The notes under the pieces were generated by a model. It had not been told where the DNA came from and ran no database searches. It was given only the letters and a program-made list of their open reading frames with translations. This document shows, piece after piece, positions 53,042 through 61,737 of a DNA stretch of 64,000 nucleotides. The stretch comes from Labilibaculum euxinicum. Its GTDB lineage: Bacteria > Bacteroidota > Bacteroidia > Bacteroidales > Marinifilaceae. The stretch lies in assembly GCF_009795715.1 (NCBI RefSeq), contig NZ_WTCR01000006.1:248001-312000 (forward strand), in the 5' to 3' direction. Every line of letters starts with the position of its first letter. Positions within the stretch are counted from its first letter, which is position 1. The position numbers and the translations under genes are program-made.

Positions 53042-53567
53042 AGCGAATAAAATTTGGATGTGGCTGGCTTTAATTTTACTGGCAGTTAATTTGTCAACGA
53101 TTGGTTCGTTTTGGTATCACATGCAGCAGGAAAGAATTGTGGAAGAAAATAAGGTGGAGATGCCTGATGAATTCAGAACTCGTTTTCTGAAAGATCAATT
53201 GGGCTTGAATGAAGAGGAGAAGATGATATTCCGATCATTAAACAGGAACTACAATCACGATGCAAACCAGATTATGAATCGGTTGAGTGCTTTGCGAAGC
53301 GAGATGGTGCAGCAATTGGGAAACAAGAATTGCGATACTTTGAAACTGAAAAATATTGCCGGTGAGATTGGCGAGATGCATAGGGAGTTGAAATTGACAA
53401 CTGTTCAGTTTTATTTGGATATGAAGAGTGAATTGAATGAAGAGCAACAGGCCAAACTATATGATTTGTTTAGCCGCTTGCTGCAAAAGGATGAAAATGT
53501 AAAAACACCAAAAGGCAGAAGAAGAGGCTGGGGACATGGTAATGGTCCCGGCGGTAGAAATCAATAG
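53034..53567 (+). CDS. CpxP-like periplasmic heavy-metal/envelope sensor, membrane anchored
   Basis: 177 residues from the ATG at 53034, overlapping the anti-sigma stop; an ATG at 53025 is the alternative. A membrane anchor (IWMWLALILLAVNLSTIGSFWY) is followed by a helical hairpin domain: FLKDQLGLNEEEKMIFRSLN, MNRLSALRSEMVQQL and FYLDMKSELNEEQQAKLYDLF. The paired L-N/T-E-E-Q-like motifs recall the LTxxQ/CpxP and heavy-metal-resistance (CnrX-like) families. The tail is rich in Gly, Arg, His and Asn (RRRGWGHGNGPGGRNQ), which might bind metal. It probably feeds signals to the anti-sigma factor. Confidence 0.85.
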   Translation: MNKANKIWMWLALILLAVNLSTIGSFWYHMQQERIVEENKVEMPDEFRTRFLKDQLGLNEEEKMIFRSLNRNYNHDANQIMNRLSALRSEMVQQLGNKNCDTLKLKNIAGEIGEMHRELKLTTVQFYLDMKSELNEEQQAKLYDLFSRLLQKDENVKTPKGRRRGWGHGNGPGGRNQ

Positions 53568-53654
53568 CGTTTTATTGTAAATATTCTTTTTAGGAAGTGA
53601 TTTGTATTGCATCCCGGGAGAAGTATGTCAAAAAAATAATTAAAAAATGAGATC

Positions 53655-54101
53655 ATGAAAACACAAAATTTAGTTAGAAACTTAGGATTACTATTGATGG
53701 TAATCATGTTTACAATTCCTGCTGCCGACAGTTTTGCACAAAACAGACGCAGGGCAAATGATTGCAGTCAGATTTCAAATTTAACGGTTGAACAGAACAA
53801 GCAGTTGAATGATTTGAGAGCAGATCATTTGAAAGTGATGGACGCTTTGCGTGCCGAAAGAAGGGCCGCTGTAAGTAATAGCGACAGAGCAAATGTGAGA
53901 GAAAAAATGCAGGCAGAGCTAAGCAAACATACCAATGCAGTAAGCGCAGTGCTTACTCCTGAACAGCGCGTGCAATACCTGCAAAACAGAAACTCAAATG
54001 CACAGTATATTTCAGGAAAAGGCCGAAGAGGCAGAGCTTGTGGTAATGGTTGCGGACAAGGCCGAAGAGGCAGAGGTGGACAAGGTCGTGGAAACTGGTA
54101 A
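53655..54101 (+). CDS. Spy/CpxP-like periplasmic protein with Gly/Arg-rich tail
   Basis: 148 residues with signal peptide ending DSFAQ. The mature part is a helical hairpin with NLTVEQNKQLNDLRADHLK and a second VLTPEQRVQYLQ, that is two LTxxQ motifs as in Spy/CpxP chaperones. The last 30 residues are a repeat-like Gly/Arg/Cys stretch (GRRGRACGNGCGQGRRGRGG). It is soluble in the periplasm. It is likely co-regulated with the sigma cassette, 88 bases after the previous gene. Confidence 0.85.
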   Translation: MKTQNLVRNLGLLLMVIMFTIPAADSFAQNRRRANDCSQISNLTVEQNKQLNDLRADHLKVMDALRAERRAAVSNSDRANVREKMQAELSKHTNAVSAVLTPEQRVQYLQNRNSNAQYISGKGRRGRACGNGCGQGRRGRGGQGRGNW

Positions 54102-54142
54102 TGGATATTTTAAAATTGAAAACAAAATTCAGAAATCATGAA

Positions 54143-54229
54143 ACGTCCATGTATAAAGCTTTCTACACACAGGGAAATGATTATATGGTAAGTTCCATCT
54201 GACAAAAACTTAAAATTATAAACAGATGA
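54143..54229 (+). promoter_or_regulatory. Shared leader element, copy 2
   Basis: TGGTAAGTTCCATCTGAC (54186-54203), AT-rich spacer, AAACAGATGA, with CACACAGGGAAATGATTAT upstream. It is the close match of the sequence at 15541-15623. The terminal ATG is the start of the DUF2202 gene. Confidence 0.6.
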
Positions 54230-54987
54230 ATAATAGAATGACAAAATTTTTAATCGCTTTTGCACTGAGTTTTGGCTTTTTTGCCTGCGACAGTGAGGAT
54301 GGAGGAACGGAAGCTTTAGCAAATTTGCCCTTGGTTGAAGTTTCGACCGATGGATATACCGATATCATTACGGCGAACTTAAAAACGGTATTGAGTATGG
54401 ATACAACAGTTGCTGATGAAAGTGAGCAGGAGGGATTGCTGCTAATGCGTGAAGAAGAGTTGCTGGCTCATGATACATACAGTCTGTTTGCTGATTTGTA
54501 TGATGTAAGGATTTTCAGCAATATTACCCGTTCGGAATCAACTCATGCAGCAGCAGTATTAACTTTGTTGGATTTGTTTGGAATTGAGGATCCGGCAACC
54601 GGAATTGCGGGGGAATACAATAATGAGACATTGCAAACTTTGTATGATGAATTAAGCGAAAAAGGGAAATTGTCAATAGAAGAAGCCCTAAAGGCCGGTG
54701 CATTTATTGAAGAAGTGGATATTAAAGATTTAGAGGATTTGATGGCTGAAACTGAGAATGAGGATATTCTTTTGGTGTATGATAATTTGCAGAGAGGTTC
54801 ACGAAATCATTTACGGGCTTTTGTTCGGGTGTTAAGTACTTATGGTGTAGATTATGAGCCTACAGTTTTAGGTGAGGATAATTTTAATGAGATCATTAAT
54901 TCGGATACCGAACGCGGTAGTGGCTGTTTGAATGATTATCAAAATAAATACAGAAACCGTAAAGGGAACGGAAATGGATGGAATTGA
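54226..54987 (+). CDS. DUF2202 ferritin-like lipoprotein
   Basis: 253 residues; lipoprotein signal ending FGFFAC (start at 54226 or the ATG at 54238). The DUF2202 domain shows EGLLLMREEELLAHDTYSLF, NITRSESTHAAAVLTLLD and NLQRGSRNHLRAFVRVL, whose Glu and His residues (EEELLAHD, SESTH, RNHLRAF) look like the four-helix di-metal site of ferritin-like proteins. The function of DUF2202 is not established; metal or redox protection is a guess. The C-terminus is basic (NKYRNRKGNGNGW). It lies downstream of the sigma cassette. Confidence 0.88.
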   Translation: MNNRMTKFLIAFALSFGFFACDSEDGGTEALANLPLVEVSTDGYTDIITANLKTVLSMDTTVADESEQEGLLLMREEELLAHDTYSLFADLYDVRIFSNITRSESTHAAAVLTLLDLFGIEDPATGIAGEYNNETLQTLYDELSEKGKLSIEEALKAGAFIEEVDIKDLEDLMAETENEDILLVYDNLQRGSRNHLRAFVRVLSTYGVDYEPTVLGEDNFNEIINSDTERGSGCLNDYQNKYRNRKGNGNGWN

Positions 54988-55299
54988 TTTTCCGGGTTTA
55001 GAAAGATTGTAGGGTAATCGCGAAAATAAAGGCTGTTGATGCAATATCAACGGCCTTTTATTCTTAGGAAATGTTTCGAAATAACTTGACGCTTTAAGCT
55101 TGTTCTTTTGCCCATTAAGTTCCTTGAAAAAACATTTAATAGCCCGCTATTAGCAATTTCTGCAACTTCTTAAAGAACAAAGTCACGTCGCTTTAATCAG
55201 TCAATTTATTCCCTCACAATCCCTTATCAGAAGTGATGATCGTTTCTGAAATTTTCCTTAAGTTTGAATTTCGAAAGAATCAAAACATAAAAAACAGAT
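54988..55299. other. 312-base gap with terminator and a weak promoter box
   Basis: Apart from the terminator at 55028-55062 and a TAAGTTTG box at 55259-55266 (33 bases before the next gene, no good -33), nothing was recognised. Confidence 0.5.
55028..55062 (+). terminator. Terminator after the DUF2202 gene
   Basis: AAAGGCTGTTGAT pairs with ATCAACGGCCTTT (13 bp with one U-G) around GCAAT and ends in T/A-rich sequence. Confidence 0.85.
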
Positions 55300-55614
55300 A
55301 TGGAAATTAGAAAAAATGAAACTCAGTTGGTTTGTATTGCCAGATTTATTGCGAATGAGGGCGAGGCCGATCAGTTAATCAAAAATTTACATGCTTTATT
55401 ATTGCCAACACATCAGGAGGGAGGGTGCATTCGTTACGAACTAAATCAGAGCATCGATAATCCGCATGTAATTACTTTTGTAGAGAAGTTTTACGATCAG
55501 AAAACCTTCGACGAGCATTGCAGTCAAAAATATATTACCGACTTTTTTAATGATGGCAAACCAGATCACGTAAAGGAGTTTGATGTGAGCCTGCACAAGG
55601 AGATATTAAAGTAG
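55300..55614 (+). CDS. ABM-domain monooxygenase-like protein
   Basis: 104 residues with the antibiotic-biosynthesis-monooxygenase fold: LVCIARFIANEGEADQLIKN, LLPTHQEGGCIRYELNQSID, ITFVEKFYDQKTFDEHC and the closing VSLHKEI strand. Homologues such as YgiN act as dimeric quinol monooxygenases, or as small-molecule-binding proteins with no cofactor. It is a single cytosolic gene. The substrate cannot be inferred. Confidence 0.88.
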   Translation: MEIRKNETQLVCIARFIANEGEADQLIKNLHALLLPTHQEGGCIRYELNQSIDNPHVITFVEKFYDQKTFDEHCSQKYITDFFNDGKPDHVKEFDVSLHKEILK

Positions 55615-55665
55615 CATGGTTTAACCAAAGGGAGACGCAAAGGCGTACAAAGTAGGAAAAAGAAA

Positions 55666-55715
55666 AAGAGGCAAACCGATCTGATTTGAGAAAGATTTCG
55701 GTTTACCTCTTTTTA
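55666..55715. terminator. Bidirectional terminator between ABM and acetate transporter genes
   Basis: AGAGGCAAACCGA pairs with TCGGTTTACCTCT (one mismatch) around a 16-base loop; A-run on the left and T-run on the right serve both converging genes. Confidence 0.8.
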
Positions 55716-55759
55716 GTTCAGTTAAACTCTACTCGAAAAGAGTTGAATTTAAGAGAATA

Positions 55760-56329
55760 TTAATTCGCTTTGATCCATGGCTGACCCACTTTCAAAATTG
55801 TACGACCAGCAACGTCGTTAATAATGATAGCAGCCATCATGTACCAGGCGCATAATGCACAAATAATCAATTCGTATCCAGCTACCTCATCTAAAATTGG
55901 AAATCCAAAATGACCTAAGTCCAAAAGAATGAAACCAATAAGTAATGTAGTAAAAGTGGTAGCCATTGCAGCATGAATAAAGAATGATGCTACCCATAAA
56001 ATAACAGTAAATAAGGTCCATGCAACCAGGTAATATCCAACATCAGTGGTCGATGATTTGTATACTCCGTAAAAATTCATCAGCCAGATAACACCTAAAC
56101 CAATCCAAAATGAACCGTAACCGGAAAATGCTGCAAAACCGAAATTGTTGCCGTTTTTGTGCTCGAGCATACCAGCCATAAGCTGTGCCAGTCCACCAAA
56201 AACAAATCCCATTGCAACAACAGGACCTAATCCACACAATCCGATGTTATGAAACTGCAATAAAAGGGTTGTCAATCCAAACCCACCAAGTCCGACTACA
56301 GCCGGATTACCTAATTTTACGTTGCTCAT
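55760..56329 (-). CDS. satP: Acetate/succinate transporter, GPR1/FUN34/YaaH family
   Basis: 189 residues, six transmembrane helices. The start KLGNPAVVGLGGFGLTTLLL carries the NPAxxGL(G)GFG signature of the family. MAGMLEHKNGNNFGFAAFSG and GYGSFWIGLGVIWL follow. SatP-type channels take up acetate and succinate as anions. A -7-like TAGTTTTG lies 32 bases upstream. The acyl-CoA ligase downstream and acetyl-CoA synthetase at the window end make acetate use plausible. Confidence 0.9.
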   Translation of the reverse strand: MSNVKLGNPAVVGLGGFGLTTLLLQFHNIGLCGLGPVVAMGFVFGGLAQLMAGMLEHKNGNNFGFAAFSGYGSFWIGLGVIWLMNFYGVYKSSTTDVGYYLVAWTLFTVILWVASFFIHAAMATTFTTLLIGFILLDLGHFGFPILDEVAGYELIICALCAWYMMAAIIINDVAGRTILKVGQPWIKAN

Positions 56330-56360
56330 CTATATATATTTATTCTGATTTTTCAGATCG

Positions 56361-56368
56361 CAAAACTA
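56361..56368 (-). promoter_or_regulatory. -7 promoter box of the acetate transporter
   Basis: The minus strand reads TAGTTTTG, matching TAnnTTTG, 32 bases before the ATG. No -33 TTG at the right spacing. Confidence 0.4.
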
Positions 56369-56558
56369 GCAATTAGATCAAGAGACCAGTACTATATCTA
56401 AGTAGTTATAAAACATGCTTTTAGCTTGTGTTTTTGTTTTGAGAAATGTAAGATTCTGATTGTTAGTGTTTAAATGTGTTTTGTTCTGAAGCTTAAGAAC
56501 TCTTGTGTGTTGTAGAATACTCGCAAACATACTGAAAAAGAGGATGAAAGATACTTAA

Positions 56559-56593
56559 ATAAAAAATCCTCATGTAATTGAATACATGAGGAT
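56559..56593 (-). terminator. Terminator of the acyl-CoA ligase gene
   Basis: On the minus strand ATCCTCATGTA pairs with TACATGAGGAT (11 bp) and is followed by TTTTTATTTAAG. It lies 27 bases past the stop. Confidence 0.88.
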
Positions 56594-56619
56594 AGTTTCT
56601 TTTTGAAATTGAGAATATT

Positions 56620-58242
56620 TTATCGTCCAATCAACTCTAATTCTTTACTCGAAATATCTCTCATCTCAACTTTACGGATTTTACCGGTTACCGTGGTTGG
56701 AAACTCACTTGTGAATTTAAAATACTTAGGAATTTTATAGGTTGCAATTTGCCCTTTGCAATAATCTCTAAGTTCTTCTTCGGTGGCCGATTTTCCTTCT
56801 TTAAATTTTATCCAGGCCATTACAACTTCGCCGTATTTGTAGTCGGGCACACCAATTACATATACTTCGCTAATGCTTTCGTGAGAATGGAAGAATTCTT
56901 CAATTTCGAATGGAGAAATATTCTCTCCACCGCGAATAATCAGATCTTTTATTCTACCAGTTATGGTTACGTAACCATCCTCGTCCATGCTGGCCAAATC
57001 ACCTGTATGCATCCATCCGGCATTATCAATAACCGATTTGGTAGCTTCTTCATTGTTCCAGTATTTTAGCATTACAGAGTATCCCCGGGTACAAAATTCA
57101 CCACCTTCACCACGCGCAACAATCTTTCCCGTTTCCGGATCAATAATCTTAATTTCCTGATGAGGATGAACCCGGCCAACCGTTCCTACTCTTTTACTTA
57201 GTTCATCATTAACAAATGTTTGAGTGGAAACAGGAGAGGTTTCTGTCATGCCATAGCAGATGGCTACTTCTTTCATGTTCATTTTTTCCTGAACCTCAAG
57301 CATTGCTTTTTCAGGACAGGATGCTCCCGCCATAATACCGGTACGTAAACTGCTTAAATCGTATTTTTCAAAATTAGGATGTTCCAATTCCGCAATAAAC
57401 ATCAAAGGCACTCCGTAAAGTGAGGTGCATTTCTCATCTTGAACAGTTTTTAGTACAGTTTCTGCTTCAAATGCTTCACCTGGAATTACCATTGCGGAAC
57501 CATGAGTAATACAAGCCAAATTGCCTAATACCATACCAAAGCAGTGATAAAACGGTACAGGAATACAAACCCGGTCTGTTTCATTGTAATGCAAACGCTC
57601 ACCAATAAAGTAGCCGTTGTTCAAAATGTTGTGATGGGTTAGGGTTGCTCCCTTTGGAAAACCTGTTGTTCCCGAAGTGTATTGAATATTGATCGGATCA
57701 TCAAACTGAAGCTGAGATTCTATTTCTTCTATTTGAGATGTTGAAATTCTCTTGCCTGCCTCAATTAATGCATGCCAGTCCCGATCTAAGATTACAATTT
57801 GTTTTAGATGAATGCAGGATTGTCTTACTTCCTGAATAATTTCGAAGTAGTTGGTTTTTCGAAATCCTTCCGACATAATTAAAAGACTAATTTCTGATTG
57901 ACGAAGGGCAAATTTAAGTTCTGCTGATTTATAGGCCGGATTAACATTTACCAAAATAGCACCAATTCGTGCTGTGGCAAATTGAACAATTACCCATTCG
58001 TGTCTGTTCGGTGACCATATTCCAACCCGATCTCCTTTTCCAACACCAAATGCAAGTAGTCCTTTTGCTACTTCTTCAATTTGTTGCCAAAATTCAAGAT
58101 ATGTTGCTTTGTAATTTTGATAAGGAACAATTAAGGCATCTCTATCGCCAAATAATTCAACTGTTTTGCGAAGTCGTTCAATAATTGTTTCGCCTAAAAG
58201 AGGCAAATTCGAGCTTCCGTGCTCGTAAGATAGTTTGTTCAT
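56620..58242 (-). CDS. Fatty-acyl-CoA ligase (AMP-binding family)
   Basis: 540 residues from the ATG at 58242; an ATG at 58275 adds 11 unlikely residues. It activates a carboxylic acid to acyl-AMP and then acyl-CoA. ANL motifs: IQYTSGTTGFPKGATLTHHN (P-loop), PVPFYHCFGMVLGNL, CYGMTETSP, WMHTGDLA, GRIKDLIIRGGENISPFEIE and the catalytic Lys in TVTGKIRKVEMRD. It is closest in feel to medium-chain/FadD-like ligases of about 540 residues. Single gene with terminator. Confidence 0.93.
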   Translation of the reverse strand: MNKLSYEHGSSNLPLLGETIIERLRKTVELFGDRDALIVPYQNYKATYLEFWQQIEEVAKGLLAFGVGKGDRVGIWSPNRHEWVIVQFATARIGAILVNVNPAYKSAELKFALRQSEISLLIMSEGFRKTNYFEIIQEVRQSCIHLKQIVILDRDWHALIEAGKRISTSQIEEIESQLQFDDPINIQYTSGTTGFPKGATLTHHNILNNGYFIGERLHYNETDRVCIPVPFYHCFGMVLGNLACITHGSAMVIPGEAFEAETVLKTVQDEKCTSLYGVPLMFIAELEHPNFEKYDLSSLRTGIMAGASCPEKAMLEVQEKMNMKEVAICYGMTETSPVSTQTFVNDELSKRVGTVGRVHPHQEIKIIDPETGKIVARGEGGEFCTRGYSVMLKYWNNEEATKSVIDNAGWMHTGDLASMDEDGYVTITGRIKDLIIRGGENISPFEIEEFFHSHESISEVYVIGVPDYKYGEVVMAWIKFKEGKSATEEELRDYCKGQIATYKIPKYFKFTSEFPTTVTGKIRKVEMRDISSKELELIGR

Positions 58243-58561
58243 TCTTTTATGTATAAATGAGCCAATTGAACACAATTAACCCGTGATGTGATTATCTCTA
58301 ATACATCAATTAACAATTGAAAACCATCTTTCTGCAGTTAACCGGAACCGGCTAAACTTTTTTGATTAGGAAGTAATAAAAGTTGTGATGGAGCTTTAGC
58401 TCCTTGTTTTAATATGGGCGCAATTTATAAAAAATAATTTAGCAGACAACAAATATGACCGGGATAATAGAACCAATTCCTGGGATATTGAATTAAGTAT
58501 TTCACCTTAAAACAGTTTCAGTTTGATTCTATGAAGTGATCAGCAAAAAAAAGGAAGATTA
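58243..58561. other. 319-base gap, no gene
   Basis: AT-rich, no consensus promoter box. The sequence GCAGTTAACCGGAACCGGCT (58335-58354) contains a small GCCGGTTCCGG-type palindrome. Otherwise nothing was recognised. Confidence 0.4.
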
Positions 58562-58572
58562 TTAATCTTCCC
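58543..58572 (-). terminator. Terminator overlapping the stop of the 155-residue gene
   Basis: GGAAGATTA-T-TAATCTTCC is a near-perfect palindrome (58552-58570) that includes the stop codon; on the minus strand it runs into about nine T. Confidence 0.8.
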
Positions 58573-59029
58573 ATACAATTGTTTTAAAATCATCAAAGAA
58601 GGGGCCAAATTGAATTTCTGAAATTTGATTGTTGTCAAGCCAAAGATGCAGATTTTCGTTTGGGAAAAATATCAATTCATGAGTTGGAAATTCCTCTGAA
58701 GCAACGTCCTCAAATTCCGGTTTTCCAAGTTGAAAAAGTTCCAGTTCAGCCAGCAGCATTTTTTTACTTAAACCAACCTTAATGAATTGAAAAATACTGT
58801 ATTGCTCATTCAGAACCGAAATGTAGCTGAGTCTGTTCTGATCAATGGATTCGAATGTAAAGCTAAGTCCTTTGTCAATGTATAAAAGTGTGACACTTAC
58901 TTCATCCGGAGAAAGGGAGTATTCTCCAACATCATCTGCGTTTCCCAGTATTTTTTCAACTTCGGCACGTTGCATGCCAAATTGAATTCCTAAGATACCT
59001 TTACCCAATATGATGTCGTTTTTATTCAT
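58562..59029 (-). CDS. Hypothetical protein, 155 residues
   Basis: Soluble, acidic, no signal. The sequence starts NKNDIILGKGILGIQFGMQR, then AEVEKILGNADDVGEYS, LSYISVLNEQYSIFQFIKVG and FFPNENLHLWLDNNQISEIQFG, an alternation of strands and helices resembling the small cytosolic proteins often found as immunity or SMI1-like proteins. I cannot name a family. It starts 4 bases after the stop of the upstream oxidoreductase gene, so they form an operon. Confidence 0.75.
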   Translation of the reverse strand: MNKNDIILGKGILGIQFGMQRAEVEKILGNADDVGEYSLSPDEVSVTLLYIDKGLSFTFESIDQNRLSYISVLNEQYSIFQFIKVGLSKKMLLAELELFQLGKPEFEDVASEEFPTHELIFFPNENLHLWLDNNQISEIQFGPFFDDFKTIVWED

Positions 59030-59033
59030 ACAA

Positions 59034-60011
59034 TTACTTTTCGAATGGATATTTTAAACCTATTTGTTCTCTTACTTGATCCATTATTGATAATATTCTT
59101 TTACTTTTTAATAAAGGTATTACAGAACTTTCAACTGCTCCTTTTTTCAGCAATTCATTTACCGCAAAAGCTTCATGATTATACCCAAGTTGCAATTCTT
59201 TATTGATAAACTCTAATTTTTTATCAGGACTTATTAAAAATGCTTTTTTAGCCATCCAAAATTGAGGGATTTCTATGCGTCCTTTGGTACCACAAATTAC
59301 GGCCTCATTTTTAAGTTCGGAAACCAGAGAACTTGAAATTTGTGCCAATCCGCCATTGATATATTTTAATTGGATGCTGTTGTAATCATCAATTCCAGTT
59401 TTAGAAAAATGAGCCATTGCCTGTATGTCTTCAATTTCTTCATCAAACACCAATTCAGCTATTGCAATACCATATATTCCAATATCTAATAAAGCGCCAC
59501 CCGCCAAATCCGGATTTGCCAAACGAATTTTTTCATCCATATTACCAGCATAGCCAAAACTTACCTGTACTTGTTTAACTTCGCCTATTTTACCTTCCCG
59601 AATCCAATTCATGGCTTCGATAATGGCTGGCAGGTAATAGGTCCACAGTGCTTCCATGAAAAATAAATTCTTTTCTTTGGCCAGATTTTGAAGAAGTTCA
59701 AACTCTGCAGAGTTTACAGTAACCGGTTTTTCGCACAAAACAGATTTTCCATTGTTCAGACAAAGTCTGGCATGCTCCAAATGAAAATTGTGAGGCGTCG
59801 CAATGTACACAACATCAATATCTGAATTTTTCACCATTTCTTCGTAAGAAGAATATGCCTTCGGAATTTCAAATTCATGAGCAAATTCTGTGGATCGGTC
59901 TTGCGATCTTGAGGCGACAGCAATAATTGTCCCATTGTTCACAACTTTAAAATCTTCTGCAAATTTCTTCGCAATTCTGCCTGCACCTAAAATTCCCCAT
60001 TTAATAGTCAT
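59034..60011 (-). CDS. Gfo/Idh/MocA-family NAD(P)-dependent oxidoreductase
   Basis: 325 residues. Rossmann start IKWGILGAGRIAKKFAEDF (GxGxxA), then VVYIATPHNFHLEHARLCL and the conserved EKP (SVLCEKPVTVNSAEF). The C-terminal sheet domain has GGALLDIGIYGIAIAELVF with the catalytic-region Asp-x-Gly. Members act on sugars, inositols and dihydrodiols; the sequence resembles the trans-1,2-dihydrodiol dehydrogenase-like group, and the substrate is unknown. It is followed at once by the 155-residue gene. Confidence 0.93.
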   Translation of the reverse strand: MTIKWGILGAGRIAKKFAEDFKVVNNGTIIAVASRSQDRSTEFAHEFEIPKAYSSYEEMVKNSDIDVVYIATPHNFHLEHARLCLNNGKSVLCEKPVTVNSAEFELLQNLAKEKNLFFMEALWTYYLPAIIEAMNWIREGKIGEVKQVQVSFGYAGNMDEKIRLANPDLAGGALLDIGIYGIAIAELVFDEEIEDIQAMAHFSKTGIDDYNSIQLKYINGGLAQISSSLVSELKNEAVICGTKGRIEIPQFWMAKKAFLISPDKKLEFINKELQLGYNHEAFAVNELLKKGAVESSVIPLLKSKRILSIMDQVREQIGLKYPFEK

Positions 60012-60375
60012 AAAAACATGTGTTTACCTAATATTTTATTCAAAAAGAATATAAAAACGAATTCTTTTGAAAAATCAGGATTCGGATATAAATTTTCTGA
60101 TTGTTAAATATAAGCTTTTGTTCCAAAAAGTGAAATGAAAAACAGTATTGTTTAAATGTGTTTTTTATTAATAAAATCAATTTCAGGTCGGAATTGAGCA
60201 TTCTGTTTTTTTACCAACCTGTTGAATATCATCTCTGATTATATTCTCTTACCTCTTTCTGTTCTTAGTAAATTGATTGGGAAACTTAGAGGAAATGTTT
60301 CTAAATAGCTGAAAAAAGTTTACCAAGCCATTCAAAATGTCTATTTTTATGCTTTCAAAATCAAAACATAAAAGA
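60012..60375. other. 364-base divergent gap, no gene
   Basis: Lies between two divergent genes and should hold both promoters. AT-rich. No full TTG/TAnnTTTG pair was found; TAAGCTTTTG at about 60111 is off by two bases in spacing. The last 39 bases form an in-frame upstream extension of the next gene. Confidence 0.4.
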
Positions 60376-61689
60376 ATGGCTATAGATTTTCGAGCTACTG
60401 AATATATTCTTGAGTCTTTACAGACAGGAAAGAAATTTGAAGATGAAGGGTGGACTTTGGATGCTCCTGCTGAAGAAAAAGCTTGTTTAATAAGAACGAA
60501 ATATCAAAAAAAGCAGCTTGAGCTTAAGGATAGTTCGTTGGGGATTTATAAGTTCGCCGATTGGTTACCTATTCACAGAACATTGGAAGGATCATCTGCT
60601 CCGGCAACATATAAAAGTGAAGGGTTGTCTAAATATTTGGGATTAGAAAATTTATATATCACATTTAGTGGGTACTGGCCTGAGAAGGGAGCAAATTTCA
60701 GAACCTGTTCATTCAAAGAAACTGAGGCTTTTTCGGTAAGTGGCAGATTGAGTGATACAGGACAGATACTTGTGGTTGCATCTGCAGGAAATACTGCACG
60801 TGCATTTGCAAGAGTGTGTTCCGATAATAATATTCCTTTGTTGCTTTGTGTTCCAGAGGATAATATTGATGCGCTATGGTTCGATGAGCCAATTAAGGAG
60901 AATGTTAGGTTGATTGCAACAAAATCGGGAAGCGATTATTTTGATGCTATTCATTTATCGAATCTGGCTTGTCAGTTAGACGGTTTCATTACTGAAGGCG
61001 GAGCTAAAAATGTTGCCCGAAGAGATGGAATGGGAACTACAGTTCTTTCTGCGGTAACAGAGATTGGTAAAATTCCTGATTACTATTTTCAGGCAGTTGG
61101 CAGTGGAACAGGTGCAATTGCGGCATGGGAAGCTAATCTTCGTTTTATTGAAGATGGCCGTTTTGGTTCCAACAAAATGAAATTGATGGTGTCTCAGAAT
61201 ACGCCTTTCTTGCCAATGTATGATGCATGGAAAGCTGATTCGAGAGAAATATTGCCACTAGACGATAATTTGGCGAGAAAACAAGTGGAAGAAATCGTAG
61301 CTAAGGTGTTGTCGAATCGCAAACCTCCTTATTCAATTGTTGGAGGAATGTTTGATGCGATAAAGGATGCCGGTGGAGATGTTTTGAAAGCGACCAACGA
61401 TGAAGCAATGGAAGCGTCCAAAATATTTGAAGAGACTGAAGGAAATGATATTCACCCTGCTTCTGCTGTTGCTGTAGCTAGTTTAATTAAATATGTGCAG
61501 GAAGGAAATATTAATAAAAAAGCTTGCATCATGTTGAATATAACCGGAGGAGGAGAAGAACGTTTTAAAAGAGAAAAAGAGGTTTGCTATCTGAAACCAT
61601 CTCATATCTTCGACATTAATCCTGAACTTGATTCGCTAAAAGAGGTGCTGGAGAAGCTCTTTAAAATAGAATCTTCAGAAATAATATAA
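60376..61689 (+). CDS. Cysteate synthase (PLP-dependent, threonine-synthase fold)
   Basis: 437 residues from the ATG at 60376 (MAIDFRATEYILES); ATGs at 60337 and 60349 are in frame. Fold-type II PLP enzyme: ANFRTCSFKETEA (Lys114 Schiff base), VVASAGNTARAFARV, QAVGSGTGAIAAWEA (phosphate cradle) and ITGGGEERF. The FEDEGWTLDAP start and the WLPIHRTLEGSSAPATYKSEG segment are those of cysteate synthase rather than threonine synthase. It would make L-cysteate from O-phosphoserine and sulfite. In Bacteroidota cysteate is the head group precursor of capnine sulfonolipids; no acyltransferase partner is in the window. Confidence 0.85.
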   Translation: MAIDFRATEYILESLQTGKKFEDEGWTLDAPAEEKACLIRTKYQKKQLELKDSSLGIYKFADWLPIHRTLEGSSAPATYKSEGLSKYLGLENLYITFSGYWPEKGANFRTCSFKETEAFSVSGRLSDTGQILVVASAGNTARAFARVCSDNNIPLLLCVPEDNIDALWFDEPIKENVRLIATKSGSDYFDAIHLSNLACQLDGFITEGGAKNVARRDGMGTTVLSAVTEIGKIPDYYFQAVGSGTGAIAAWEANLRFIEDGRFGSNKMKLMVSQNTPFLPMYDAWKADSREILPLDDNLARKQVEEIVAKVLSNRKPPYSIVGGMFDAIKDAGGDVLKATNDEAMEASKIFEETEGNDIHPASAVAVASLIKYVQEGNINKKACIMLNITGGGEERFKREKEVCYLKPSHIFDINPELDSLKEVLEKLFKIESSEII

Positions 61690-61718
61690 AAAAAAGCAGG
61701 CTTTTAGCCTGCTTTTTT
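61690..61718 (+). terminator. Terminator of the cysteate synthase gene
   Basis: AAAGCAGGC pairs with GCCTGCTTT around TTTTA, followed by T. It begins just after the stop. Confidence 0.92.
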
Positions 61719-61737
61719 ATTGGTATTTTATCGGTGC

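Noticed and set aside
53600-53630. Possible third ECF promoter (GCATC ... TATGTC) before the second CpxP-like gene
   Set aside because: Spacing is about 3 bases shorter than in the two good copies and the -35 core differs.
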